From assembly GCA_016839985.1 (NCBI GenBank), contig JAEOTG010000149.1, positions 1 to 15,959 of the forward strand: a stretch of DNA of 15,959 nucleotides, in the 5' to 3' direction. The translations under genes and the position numbers were made by a program. The DNA comes from Candidatus Heimdallarchaeota archaeon. Its GTDB lineage: Archaea; Asgardarchaeota; Heimdallarchaeia; Heimdallarchaeales; Heimdallarchaeaceae. Below, in pieces: positions 1 through 7,382 of this stretch. The notes under the pieces are model-generated. The model searched no databases and was not told the DNA's origin. It was given only the letters and a program-made list of their open reading frames with translations. The stretch's first letter is position 1. Every line of letters begins with the position of its first letter.

Positions 1-1
1 A

Positions 2-568
2 GGAAGAATTATTGTTCCTCAATTAGATGTAAGTGAAGAAGATTCCAGAGATAAACTGTTTAAGAATGTATCGAGTTTTCTCGATAAGCTTGATATTTTA
101 ATTAATAACGCTGGTATTATTTCAGGAAATTTAGAAAACAGTCCACCTTTTGGAGAGTTACATAATGAAGATATGACTAATGTTTTTCTTATTAATTCTA
201 TTTCTCCAGTGTATATGGCTGAAAAATTTATAGCATTGCTAAAGAGAAGCAACAAACCTAAAATCATCAATATATCCTCAATTAGTGGATCTATTTCAAA
301 AAGAACTAGAGGTGGAGGATATAGTTATAGTGCAAGTAAAACTGCGTTAAATATGTTTACTAAAAACTTGTCTAATGATTTAAGAGAAGATAGAATTATA
401 GTCGTTGCACTCCATCCCGGATGGGTAAAAACAGGTTTTCCTTATACAGAAAATGCTCCTCTCATGCCAGAAGAAACAGTTAAAGGAATGATAAATGTTA
501 TTGATTCCTTAGAAATGGGAGAATCTGGGAAATTCATTGATTGGCAAGGAAATGAACAACCCTGGTAG
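2..568 (+). CDS. Short-chain dehydrogenase/reductase, C-factor/sniffer-like (5' truncated)
   Basis: This is the C-terminal 188 residues of an NAD(P)-dependent short-chain dehydrogenase; the reading frame is open to the left edge, so the start and the glycine-rich cofactor motif lie outside the window. Visible SDR landmarks, counting from base 2, are NNAG at residues 35-38, a catalytic serine near residue 93 in NISSISGS, and the catalytic pair Tyr109 and Lys113 in YSASK. The serine-to-tyrosine spacing is about three residues longer than in FabG, and the LHPGWVKT stretch after the active site is typical of the C-factor/sniffer/carbonyl-reductase-like branch. The substrate cannot be read from the sequence. 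The stop is followed by a 50-base spacer holding a TATA-like box for the next gene, so it is probably not co-transcribed with it. Confidence 0.88.
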   Translation, partial: GRIIVPQLDVSEEDSRDKLFKNVSSFLDKLDILINNAGIISGNLENSPPFGELHNEDMTNVFLINSISPVYMAEKFIALLKRSNKPKIINISSISGSISKRTRGGGYSYSASKTALNMFTKNLSNDLREDRIIVVALHPGWVKTGFPYTENAPLMPEETVKGMINVIDSLEMGESGKFIDWQGNEQPW

Positions 569-588
569 TTTAACAATAAACAAATAAG

Positions 589-597
589 ATTTTAATT
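589..597 (+). promoter_or_regulatory. TATA-like box for the GrpB-family gene
   Basis: ATTTTAATT is centred 26 bases before the ATG at 619 and no Shine-Dalgarno-like site is present. This spacing fits an archaeal promoter giving a leaderless transcript. Assignment rests on position and base composition only. Confidence 0.4.
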
Positions 598-618
598 CCA
601 ATTGATACTGTGTTCTAA

Positions 619-1149
619 ATGTCGTATGAGTTTAAGATTGAGGAATACAATCCAGAGTGGGAAGAATGGTTCGCTCAATTAAGAAAATACTTTGAAAATC
701 ATTTATCTAATTTAGTAATTCGTATCGAGCATGTTGGAAGCACATCTATACCTAACATGGTAGCAAAACCAATTATTGATATGGATATAGTAATAGAAGA
801 AGGGAGTTTTAAAGAAGTTAAAATCAAACTTGAAGAAATAGGATATTTTCATCAAGGAGATTTAGGCATAGAAGAAAGAGAAGCGTTCAAATTACTTAAT
901 GAGGATCTAAAGCAGTCTCTACCTCCTCACCATCTATATGTGTGTAGTCAAGATAGCAAAGAGTTAAAGCGTCACCTCATTTTTAGAGAATTTCTACGAA
1001 ATAATCCTAAAGAGCTTAACAAATTTTGCATAATAAAAAACAAGCTCTATAAGAAATTTCCAAATGATATAGAAGCATATATTGAAGGTAAAGATTTTGC
1101 AGTTAAAAGAATTATAAGAAAGGCTTTGATAGAACAAGCTAACATTTAG
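619..1149 (+). CDS. GrpB family protein (UPF0157, nucleotidyltransferase fold)
   Basis: A 176-residue protein of the GrpB/UPF0157 family, a nucleotidyltransferase-fold family also found fused to dephospho-CoA kinase in some bacteria. The family signature is clear: YNPEW near the N-terminus (residues 10-14), then EHVGSTSIP (37-45) and AKPIIDMDI (49-57), where GSTS and the acidic pair Asp54/Asp56 match the nucleotide-binding and metal-binding positions of nucleotidyltransferases. PPHHLYVC follows, as is usual in the family. Length is normal and the protein appears complete. The biochemical role of stand-alone GrpB proteins is not established, so no reaction is assigned. Its stop is 34 bases before the next gene, which has its own TATA-like box. 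Confidence 0.88.
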   Translation: MSYEFKIEEYNPEWEEWFAQLRKYFENHLSNLVIRIEHVGSTSIPNMVAKPIIDMDIVIEEGSFKEVKIKLEEIGYFHQGDLGIEEREAFKLLNEDLKQSLPPHHLYVCSQDSKELKRHLIFREFLRNNPKELNKFCIIKNKLYKKFPNDIEAYIEGKDFAVKRIIRKALIEQANI

Positions 1150-1153
1150 TAAG

Positions 1154-1162
1154 CTTAATAAA
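1154..1162 (+). promoter_or_regulatory. TATA-like box for the flavoprotein gene
   Basis: CTTAATAAA is centred 26 bases before the ATG at 1184, in the short spacer after the GrpB-family stop. No Shine-Dalgarno-like sequence precedes the ATG; the intervening DNA is a run of T, so a leaderless transcript is likely. Confidence 0.4.
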
Positions 1163-1183
1163 TAAACATTTTTTTCTTCGTAC

Positions 1184-2542
1184 ATGAAAGTAGTATTTAT
1201 TGGTCATGGTTCCTCAGGCTGGACTGCTGCCACAACACTTCGTGCATGGGACAGAGCTGCTGAAATAACTGTTATTGATAAGAAAGATTACGATGCTTAT
1301 CACCCTTGTGCAATGCCTTATGCAATTGGTGGTTTATGGGAAGATGAAAGTCCCTTAATTGAATCTATGAATTATCAAATGATGAAAATTGATTTTTTAC
1401 GTCGTCATGAAGCTCTAAAAATTGATCGTCAGAATAGAAAAGTAACAGCTAAAAATCTTGAAAACGAAGAAATTATTGATGTTGAATATGATTATCTAGT
1501 AATCTGTACTGGCTCAAAAGCTAAAACTCCACCTTTACCTGGAATAGATGGTAAAAATGTTTATGCTCTAAAGTGGATTGAAGATTCAGCAAAAATTCGT
1601 GAGGCAGCTGCTAATGCATCCAAAGTAGCTGTTGTTGGAGCATCAGCTATTGGTCTTGAAGTTGCAACAGAATTAGCTCATAAAGGTATAGAAACTGTTG
1701 TTCTTGCTAGATCAAGAATAATGCGTCTTCTTATTGATCCAGACTATGCTAATGAAACAGTGAAATTATTAGAAGAAAAACTGCCTAAATTAAAAATCCT
1801 AGTTGGATTAGGTATAAATGAAATCGTTCTTGATGAAAATGGAATGGCAACTAAGGTAACTACAGACCAAGGAGATTTTGAGTGCGACTTCGTTGTTAAT
1901 GCAACAGGTGTTCAACCAGAAGTAACTTTAGCCAAAGAAGCTGGTTTGGAAATTGGTGAATCTTGGGCTATTGTTACAGATAACGAACTCAAAACCTCAG
2001 ATCCGAATATACTTGCAGTTGGGGATTGCGCTGAAACAACACACTTAGTCTCTAAAAAGCCTATTAATTCTGCAATTGCAACTTGTTGTGTAAGAATGGC
2101 TAGAGTAGCCGCAATGACTATTGCTAGACCAGGAACTTTGAAATTTCCAGGTACAATGAACAATTTTATTGTACCATATGTAGACCTAAGAGTAGGATCT
2201 GTTGGTCTTATTAAGAAAGCAGCAGAGGATGCGGGTTTCGAAGTAGTTTCAGCTAAAATAAAAACACATAATAAACCTCCATATATGCCCGATGCTGAAG
2301 AGCTTTACTTCAAAATTCTTGTTGACAAAAATACTGGCAAACTTCTTGGGGCTCAAGCAATTGGTCCTGATTCAATTACAGATAACTTGAATGTTGTATC
2401 AATGGGTTTACAAAGTGAGATGACTTTTCAAGAATTACTGGAAGCTGATTTGTGTTATGCTCCAGCTGTAAATGAGACAATTTATCCTGTTACTCAAGCT
2501 TTAGAAATGATTTCAAGAAAAATGCTAAGAAGACAAAAATAA
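1184..2542 (+). CDS. FAD/NAD(P)-dependent oxidoreductase, CoA-disulfide reductase / NADH oxidase-like
   Basis: A 452-residue pyridine nucleotide-disulfide oxidoreductase. The N-terminal FAD-binding fold has GHGSSG at residues 7-12 with an acidic residue (Asp32) after the second strand. A single cysteine, Cys42 in YHPCAMPY, sits where CoA-disulfide reductases and related NADH oxidases and persulfide reductases carry their one redox-active cysteine. The NAD(P)-binding motif GASAIG is at 152-157 and the second FAD motif, ILAVGDCAE, at 276-284. The C-terminal dimerisation domain ends with a YAPAVNE segment resembling the YAPP region of the family. The protein is full length with no rhodanese extension. 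The real substrate (CoA disulfide, polysulfide, oxygen or another disulfide) cannot be decided from sequence. It has its own promoter and a stem-loop after its stop, so it is probably monocistronic. Confidence 0.85.
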   Translation: MKVVFIGHGSSGWTAATTLRAWDRAAEITVIDKKDYDAYHPCAMPYAIGGLWEDESPLIESMNYQMMKIDFLRRHEALKIDRQNRKVTAKNLENEEIIDVEYDYLVICTGSKAKTPPLPGIDGKNVYALKWIEDSAKIREAAANASKVAVVGASAIGLEVATELAHKGIETVVLARSRIMRLLIDPDYANETVKLLEEKLPKLKILVGLGINEIVLDENGMATKVTTDQGDFECDFVVNATGVQPEVTLAKEAGLEIGESWAIVTDNELKTSDPNILAVGDCAETTHLVSKKPINSAIATCCVRMARVAAMTIARPGTLKFPGTMNNFIVPYVDLRVGSVGLIKKAAEDAGFEVVSAKIKTHNKPPYMPDAEELYFKILVDKNTGKLLGAQAIGPDSITDNLNVVSMGLQSEMTFQELLEADLCYAPAVNETIYPVTQALEMISRKMLRRQK

Positions 2543-2554
2543 CTTCTGAAAAAT

Positions 2555-2575
2555 GATGAGTGATTAAAACTCATC
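2555..2575 (+). terminator. Stem-loop with T-rich tail after the flavoprotein gene
   Basis: GATGAGT and ACTCATC form a perfect 7-bp stem around a 7-base loop, 12 bases after the stop at 2542. The stem is followed by TTTAATTTTCTTTT. Archaeal termination depends mainly on the T-rich stretch, so the hairpin may instead stabilise the 3' end. Confidence 0.5.
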
Positions 2576-2625
2576 TTTAATTTTCTTTTCTAATAACTGT
2601 TTTTGATGCTTCAATTACTAGAATA

Positions 2626-2634
2626 TTATATAAA
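2626..2634 (+). promoter_or_regulatory. TATA box for the agmatinase-family gene
   Basis: TTATATAAA is a near-ideal archaeal TATA element. It predicts a transcript start near 2656 and a leader of about 16 bases before the ATG at 2672, which carries the GTGAT ribosome site at 2662-2666. Confidence 0.55.
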
Positions 2635-2661
2635 TCAGAAAAACAATACATTTTGTACAAA

Positions 2662-2666
2662 GTGAT
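2662..2666 (+). promoter_or_regulatory. Ribosome binding site GTGAT before the agmatinase-family ATG
   Basis: GTGAT can pair with the archaeal 16S rRNA tail and lies 5 bases before the ATG at 2672. A possible in-frame TTG at 2666 overlaps this site, which favours the ATG. Confidence 0.4.
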
Positions 2667-2671
2667 TGAAG

Positions 2672-3622
2672 ATGAACAAGTTTAAACCAGTTGATCCCAT
2701 AAAATCACCTAGATTCTCTGGAATTAAGTCATTTATGAGATTGCCTCACACAACGACTTTGGAAAATGTTGATTTCGCGATAATTGGTGTTCCATCCGAT
2801 GCTGGAGCATCATTCAGAACAGGGCAAAGAGATGGTCCTGCAGCTATTAGAAAAATATCGGCTTTATTACGTCACCACAATCCAGTTATAGACATTAGCC
2901 CGTTTGATTATATCTCAGGCATTGATTATGGTGATTTACCTGTTGTACCTGGATATATTGAAGAAGGGTATAAAAGAATCGAAGAGAATCTTTTTCCAAT
3001 AGTGGATGCAGGTATTATTCCAATTTTATTGGGGGGAGATCATGCTATAACATTACCAGAATTAAGATCAATTGTAAAAAAACATGGTCCAGTAGCTTTA
3101 TTACATTTTGATGCGCACAGTGATACAGTAGATGAATATTTCGGTAAACCCTATAATCATGGAACATCCTTTAAGAGAGCTGTTGAAGAAGAGCTGTTAT
3201 TAGTTGAAAACTCAATTCAAGTTGGTTTAAGAGGATCTATTTATTCCAAGGATCATCTGAATATTCCAAAAAACTTGGGATTTGAGGTTGTTACAGCTGA
3301 AGAGATCAGAGAGATAGGTTTTACAAAACTGTTGCAAAAAATCCAAGAAACAATTGGTAAGAACAAAGTTTTTCTAACATTTGATGTTGACTTCGTAGAT
3401 CCTGCATATGCACCTGGGACAGGAACTCCTGAAATAGGAGGTTTTTCCAGTGGAGAAACAATAGATTTGATAAGAGGTGTGAAGGATTTAAACTTCATAG
3501 GATTTGATGTTGTTGAGGTTTTACCTTCCTATGATCCTTCTGAAATTACTGCATTGCTTGCAGCGAATGTTGTTTATGAGTTTATATCTATATTAGCATA
3601 CAAAAAACGACTAGAAGGTTAA
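2672..3622 (+). CDS. speB: Agmatinase / arginase-family ureohydrolase
   Basis: A 316-residue ureohydrolase with a binuclear manganese site, complete and of normal length. The expected metal ligands are all present: His124 in GGDHAI, Asp147, His149 and Asp151 in FDAHSDT, and Asp238 and Asp240 in FDVDFVDP, followed by APGTGTPE. This last signature is typical of agmatinases and related guanidino-acid hydrolases. Agmatinase hydrolyses agmatine to putrescine and urea; archaeal relatives include enzymes acting on other guanidino compounds, so the family is firm but the substrate is a best guess. ATG at 2672 was chosen over TTG at 2666 because of the ribosome site between them. It has its own TATA box and converges on the lysine-dehydrogenase-like gene, with only 9 bases between the stops and a shared hairpin. 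Confidence 0.88.
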   Translation: MNKFKPVDPIKSPRFSGIKSFMRLPHTTTLENVDFAIIGVPSDAGASFRTGQRDGPAAIRKISALLRHHNPVIDISPFDYISGIDYGDLPVVPGYIEEGYKRIEENLFPIVDAGIIPILLGGDHAITLPELRSIVKKHGPVALLHFDAHSDTVDEYFGKPYNHGTSFKRAVEEELLLVENSIQVGLRGSIYSKDHLNIPKNLGFEVVTAEEIREIGFTKLLQKIQETIGKNKVFLTFDVDFVDPAYAPGTGTPEIGGFSSGETIDLIRGVKDLNFIGFDVVEVLPSYDPSEITALLAANVVYEFISILAYKKRLEG

Positions 3623-3637
3623 CAGTATTTTCTAGTC
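3609..3637. terminator. Inverted repeat spanning two convergent stop codons
   Basis: GACTAGAA (3609-3616) and TTCTAGTC (3630-3637) form a perfect 8-bp stem with a 13-base loop. The arms include the last codons of both convergent genes, whose stops end at 3622 on the plus strand and 3632 on the minus strand. A bidirectional terminator or 3'-end stabilising structure is the simplest reading; there is no strong T-run beside it on the plus strand. Confidence 0.45.
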
Positions 3638-4831
3638 AACTATTTCATTTAATTCAGAATGGAAATTAACACCCCTTAAATTAAATTCCTTTTCAAAAAG
3701 ATCAAATGGTACATCATTTACTGGAGAAAGCAACCCTCTCTTTGATATTTTGTTTTTAACGATAAATTGAGCCCCAATGCTTGCAGTAAATCCTACAGTT
3801 CGATTCATTGCTGTGAATCCTGTTTCCAGATCTCTTTTGTCTATTACTTGATAAACAGCTCTTTTATTCTTTTCATTTACAGTGCCAACGACTTCAATTC
3901 TTAGAATTATTATATCTCTTTCATTTGGTTTTAGTTGAATATGTGGCTCAATTACTCTTGAAAGAAATTTAATTCTATCAACTTCAACTCCGTTTAATTT
4001 TATGGGTTCATTATCTAACAAATGAAGATCTACCAATTTTTTCCAAAACTCACAATGACCTGGCCATCGTAAAGTATAGCGACCTAAGTTCTGAATCATT
4101 TTAAATTCAGCTGATTGAGTACTTGAAATCCCAAATGAATCAAGAAAATTTAATGCATCACCATTTGGAAAAGCTTGTAGCGTTCCAATTTTTTCTATAT
4201 CGACTTCGTGCACATTTTCTTGATTGAATAGTTCATTTTCTTTAATTTCTACAATTTCCCCATTTTTTATCATCCTTGCAGACCGAAAATACGTTCTTAA
4301 AACTCCTTCAAAAGTCCATGTTACTTTATATTTCAACGGATTATCTGCAGCATCAAATTCAGGAATGCCAGCTCCATACCAGTTTATTTCTTTTATATTT
4401 TCCATTTTACGAATTGCTTCACCAATAAGTACAAGATCAATTCCTGGATCTAAACCAAATTCTGGGAGAATGGAAATATTTTTCTTTCTAGCTTCTTCTG
4501 ATAAATCTTTCATTTTCTGTGTTGTTGTATTTGTATTTACAAAATGAACTCCATGTTTCACTGCTGATTCTACTACATTATCAATACAACTAACTGGTAA
4601 TAAATCAATTACTACATCAGGTTTGAGAGACATTAAATCATCAACATTTTGTTTATTATTGGCATCAAGAAATTCACATTGGATTTTATCATATTGTTTA
4701 GATTTCACGTATTGTTTCATTGAATCAATTTCAAAATCAGCTGCTATTATTTCACTTACATAATCACTATGAACGAGATCGTATAATGCAGCTTTGCCTT
4801 GCAGTCCAATTCCTAGAAGTAGTATTTTCAT
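3632..4831 (-). CDS. Saccharopine dehydrogenase-family oxidoreductase, lysine 6-dehydrogenase-like
   Basis: A 399-residue NAD(P)-dependent oxidoreductase. The N-terminal Rossmann fold has GIGLQG at residues 7-12 with an acidic residue (AADFEID) at the end of the second strand, and continues with DVVIDLLPV. The central PEFGLDPGID stretch and the later YTLRWPGHCEFW segment match the saccharopine dehydrogenase C-terminal domain, and the overall pattern resembles bacterial L-lysine 6-dehydrogenase, which oxidatively deaminates lysine to allysine (2-aminoadipate 6-semialdehyde). Other members of the superfamily act on saccharopine or carboxynorspermidine, so the substrate is inferred. The gene converges with the agmatinase-family gene and is divergent from the GcvT-like gene across a 196-base spacer, where a 14-base palindrome lies in its promoter. 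Confidence 0.8.
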   Translation of the reverse strand: MKILLLGIGLQGKAALYDLVHSDYVSEIIAADFEIDSMKQYVKSKQYDKIQCEFLDANNKQNVDDLMSLKPDVVIDLLPVSCIDNVVESAVKHGVHFVNTNTTTQKMKDLSEEARKKNISILPEFGLDPGIDLVLIGEAIRKMENIKEINWYGAGIPEFDAADNPLKYKVTWTFEGVLRTYFRSARMIKNGEIVEIKENELFNQENVHEVDIEKIGTLQAFPNGDALNFLDSFGISSTQSAEFKMIQNLGRYTLRWPGHCEFWKKLVDLHLLDNEPIKLNGVEVDRIKFLSRVIEPHIQLKPNERDIIILRIEVVGTVNEKNKRAVYQVIDKRDLETGFTAMNRTVGFTASIGAQFIVKNKISKRGLLSPVNDVPFDLFEKEFNLRGVNFHSELNEIVD

Positions 4832-4852
4832 GTTATAGAAGTTGAATTTACT

Positions 4853-4866
4853 TATGTTTAAACATA
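4853..4866. promoter_or_regulatory. 14-base palindrome in the lysine-dehydrogenase-like promoter
   Basis: TATGTTTAAACATA is a perfect palindrome 22-35 bases upstream of the minus-strand ATG. On that strand it lies between a TATA-like TTTAATAT (4871-4878) and the expected transcript start near 4849, a classic repressor position. Its centre is also about 28 bases from the ATG, so it could itself serve as the TATA element. Its central 10 bases recur upstream of rtcB. Confidence 0.4.
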
Positions 4867-4870
4867 TCTG

Positions 4871-4878
4871 ATATTAAA
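4871..4878 (-). promoter_or_regulatory. TATA-like box for the lysine-dehydrogenase-like gene
   Basis: TTTAATAT on the minus strand predicts transcription starting about 18 bases before the ATG at 4831. The downstream palindrome is an alternative element, so this call is tentative. Confidence 0.3.
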
Positions 4879-4952
4879 TCATTTTAGTGAACAACAGAGG
4901 AAAAAGTGTTACTAAAATAAATCTAGAAAGGGAATTAGTAAACAGAATTAAT

Positions 4953-4967
4953 TTAGATAATTAGATA
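4953..4967. repeat. Direct repeat TTAGATA x2 upstream of the GcvT-like promoter
   Basis: Two copies of TTAGATA (4953-4959 and 4961-4967) are separated by one base and end 13 bases before the TATA-like box at 4981. A regulator site is possible, but the repeat is short and the surroundings are very AT-rich. Confidence 0.3.
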
Positions 4968-4980
4968 CAAGTGATAACAT

Positions 4981-4989
4981 TTTTATTTA
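4981..4989 (+). promoter_or_regulatory. TATA-like box for the GcvT-like gene
   Basis: TTTTATTTA predicts a transcript start near 5010 and a leader of about 18 bases that contains the ribosome site at 5016-5022. This arrangement rules against translation starting at the upstream GTG at 4971. Confidence 0.45.
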
Positions 4990-5015
4990 CATCATTGTTT
5001 GACAACATAACTATT

Positions 5016-5022
5016 AAGGTGA
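5016..5022 (+). promoter_or_regulatory. Strong ribosome binding site AAGGTGA fixing the GcvT-like start
   Basis: AAGGTGA lies 5 bases before the ATG at 5028 and matches the complement of the archaeal 16S rRNA 3' end. It sets the start at 5028. Confidence 0.7.
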
Positions 5023-5027
5023 ATAAT

Positions 5028-6182
5028 ATGAAGAAAACTCCAATGTGGAAAGTACATGAAGATGCAGGAGCAAGAATGACAGATTTTGCTGGATTTTATT
5101 TACCTGTCTCTTATACAGGAATAGATGATGAGATTATAAAAACCAGAGAAAACGTTTCAATTGTAGAAGTAAGTGACATGGGTCGTTTTTCTTTAAAGGG
5201 AAAATATGCTTCCAAACTAATGGAGCTACTCACTCCAAGAGATATCTCTGCTATGCCAGATATGAAATGTGGTTACACTTACTATCTTAATGAAAATGGA
5301 GGTTACCGAGATGACACAATTGTCGGGAAGCTCAACTCCGAAAACTGGTTTAATGTTTGTAATGCTGGTGAACAAACAGAAAAGGTTTTAGCTTGGATCG
5401 GACAATTTGTAAAGATTTTTGAAGAATGGACTAATGAACCTATTGAGTTTAAAGACTGGACAGATGAAACAACAATGTTTGCTGTTCAAGGACCAAACTA
5501 CCAAGTTATCCTAGACAATTTAGGTGTTCCAGATACAAAAAGATGGCAAATTGTTGATGCTGAAGTTGAGGGTTGTAAGTGTTTGTTCACAGGTACAGGT
5601 TATACTGGTGAGATGGGATTTGAAGTTGTAATCTTTGATTCTTCAGTAGAAAATCCTGAAAAAGGAATTAAAGTATGGAATGCAATTTTAGAAGCTGGTA
5701 AAGAGGTTGGAATTGCTCTCTGTGGTCTAGGAGCTCGAGATGCCCTTAGGATTGAAGCAGGATTACCTCTTTATGGTGAAGATATTCATGAAAAAGTTAA
5801 TCCAATTGAAACTGGTTATGATTTTTCCATCTTCTGTAAACATGACAAAGAACCATTTTACTTTGGTAAAGAAGCTATATTAAAAGCCAAAAAAGAAGGT
5901 GTCAAAATCAAACATGTTGGTATCATTCTCAAAGAAAAAGGCATACCAAGAGCTGATTATGATATCTTAAATACAGCAGGAGAAAAAATAGGATATATGG
6001 TAAATGGTGTTCGATCTCCAATCTTGAATAATGTAGGTATTGGTATGGGATATGTGGATATAGAATATGCAAAACCTGGTACAGAAGTTCTTATTCAAAT
6101 TCGTAAAAATCAGGTAAAAGCTGAAATTTCTTCACTACCATTCTATGACCAGAAAAAATGGGGATGGAAGAGAGAAGCTTAA
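5028..6182 (+). CDS. gcvT: Aminomethyltransferase (glycine cleavage T protein)-like, folate-dependent
   Basis: A 384-residue GcvT-family protein. Classic T protein transfers the aminomethyl carbon from lipoyl-H protein to tetrahydrofolate and releases ammonia. Family landmarks: GARMTDFAG near residues 14-22, YRDD at 93-96 with an acidic residue matching the folate-contacting aspartate of T protein, FAVQGP at 151-156, GYTGEMGFE at 191-199 and GLGARDALRIEAG at 233-245. It is slightly longer than the 364-residue E. coli protein. The usual SHM of T proteins (as in DVSHM) reads SDM here (residues 49-51). No H, P or L protein gene is visible nearby, so a folate-dependent demethylase acting on another substrate is a real alternative. 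Promoter and ribosome site are clear, and a T-rich stretch follows the stop. Confidence 0.85.
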   Translation: MKKTPMWKVHEDAGARMTDFAGFYLPVSYTGIDDEIIKTRENVSIVEVSDMGRFSLKGKYASKLMELLTPRDISAMPDMKCGYTYYLNENGGYRDDTIVGKLNSENWFNVCNAGEQTEKVLAWIGQFVKIFEEWTNEPIEFKDWTDETTMFAVQGPNYQVILDNLGVPDTKRWQIVDAEVEGCKCLFTGTGYTGEMGFEVVIFDSSVENPEKGIKVWNAILEAGKEVGIALCGLGARDALRIEAGLPLYGEDIHEKVNPIETGYDFSIFCKHDKEPFYFGKEAILKAKKEGVKIKHVGIILKEKGIPRADYDILNTAGEKIGYMVNGVRSPILNNVGIGMGYVDIEYAKPGTEVLIQIRKNQVKAEISSLPFYDQKKWGWKREA

Positions 6183-6202
6183 TCTTTTTTTCTTTCCCTT
6201 TT
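6183..6202 (+). terminator. T-rich terminator after the GcvT-like gene
   Basis: A run of 20 pyrimidines, mostly T, begins directly after the stop codon. Such T-rich stretches are the usual termination signal for archaeal RNA polymerase. No stem is needed or seen. Confidence 0.5.
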
Positions 6203-6229
6203 ATTGTAAACTTTTTTCAAAATATCACA

Positions 6230-6236
6230 TTTATAA
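6230..6236 (+). promoter_or_regulatory. TATA-like box for the first LVIVD gene
   Basis: TTTATAA would start transcription near 6258, leaving a leader of about 20 bases with no convincing ribosome site. A second AT-rich candidate (TATAATATT, 6242-6250) lies closer to the gene, so the exact element is uncertain. Confidence 0.3.
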
Positions 6237-6278
6237 GTGTCTATAATATTATGAGTAAGAAATTATAGGTTTTCTTCT

Positions 6279-7382
6279 ATGAAAATGAACAAATGGATTT
6301 TATCTAAGAGATTTTTTTCTTTTTGGACAATTATATTATTAGTTCTTGTTTCATATACTTTAACTTCTAAAGCTTTAACTCAATTTTATATTAATCAAAT
6401 AGCCAAATTCAGCTCAGCAGGAGTTGGGTATGATATTTGTGTAGATGGTAACTTCGTTTACATAACAGGTAATGAGGGATATGTAGTTGGTGATATTCAA
6501 GATCCATCCAAACCTAAGAAAATATGTGAATTTAAGATAGATGATGGAGCATTTGGTATTTTTGTTAGAGAAGATATAGCTTTTGTTGCAGCACAAAGTC
6601 AAGGTTTATTCATTACAAACATAAGCGATCCTACGAATCCCACTCAATTAGGTCACATCAATATTGATGGAGTATGTAATAACGTTTTCGTATTAAACGA
6701 CTTTGCATACGTTTCAAATTATGAAAGTGGGTTACATATCTTTAATATTTTAGATTCAAAGAATCCAATAAAAATTGGGGAATATTCTAGTGATGGAAGA
6801 GCTGATGGAGTTGCTGCTGTAGATAATTTTGTTTATTTAGCAAATCCAAACTCAGGTGTGAATGTATTAAATACTACTCTCCCCTCTTCTCCACAAAAAA
6901 TTCTTACTTTGAGTGGTAGTGGAGGAGCTATTGGAATTTCAATTTATGAGAATCTTCTTTTTGTTGGTTGTTATTCAAGTAAGGTTATGGTCTTTGATAT
7001 TTCAACACCAAATAGTCCTACATTGCTTGGTTCTTACTATGATGGTGATGGTGGTGAAGCTCAAGGGATTGTAGGCAACAGCACACACCTTTTTGTTGCA
7101 GATAATTATGGTGTGGAATTTCTTGATATTAGTGAGTTACCAACTATTACTAAAATAGCAGAAAAGAGAGAAGGAATTTCAGCAGCTCATGATATTGATT
7201 TTGACGGTAATTTTTTGTATGTAGCAGGTGGAAACATACTTGGAAGTTTATTTTTTGAAATAAGTACTTCACCAAAATCTAGTAACCTTGGGTTTTACAT
7301 AGGTATTCCAACTGTTGTTTTAGTAGTTGCAATTTCAATCTGGCTAGCATATAAATTCATTATTAAAAAGAAAAAATCCTAA
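6279..7382 (+). CDS. LVIVD-repeat beta-propeller protein, membrane-anchored surface protein
   Basis: A 367-residue protein with a hydrophobic signal or anchor segment at about residues 14-31, seven LVIVD-type repeats of roughly 40-45 residues, and a C-terminal transmembrane helix (about 338-360) followed by the cytoplasmic tail IIKKKKS. Each repeat follows the pattern: hydrophobic strand, a turn with G, then an I/V-x-x-I/F-DI/NI segment and an NP or SP turn, for example LFITNISDPTNPTQLG and MVFDISTPNSPTLLG. Seven repeats are the right number for one closed beta-propeller displayed outside the cell. LVIVD proteins are common in archaeal and bacterial surface proteomes, but ligands are mostly unknown, so no specific function is given. 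A close paralogue lies 78 bases downstream on the same strand. An in-frame second ATG at 6285 is possible. Confidence 0.82.
   Translation: MKMNKWILSKRFFSFWTIILLVLVSYTLTSKALTQFYINQIAKFSSAGVGYDICVDGNFVYITGNEGYVVGDIQDPSKPKKICEFKIDDGAFGIFVREDIAFVAAQSQGLFITNISDPTNPTQLGHINIDGVCNNVFVLNDFAYVSNYESGLHIFNILDSKNPIKIGEYSSDGRADGVAAVDNFVYLANPNSGVNVLNTTLPSSPQKILTLSGSGGAIGISIYENLLFVGCYSSKVMVFDISTPNSPTLLGSYYDGDGGEAQGIVGNSTHLFVADNYGVEFLDISELPTITKIAEKREGISAAHDIDFDGNFLYVAGGNILGSLFFEISTSPKSSNLGFYIGIPTVVLVVAISIWLAYKFIIKKKKS

Noticed and set aside
4971..5027. N-terminal extension of the GcvT-like protein from a GTG at 4971
   Set aside because: The extension covers the TATA-like box and the ribosome site, and ATG at 5028 has AAGGTGA at ideal spacing and matches the usual family N-terminus.
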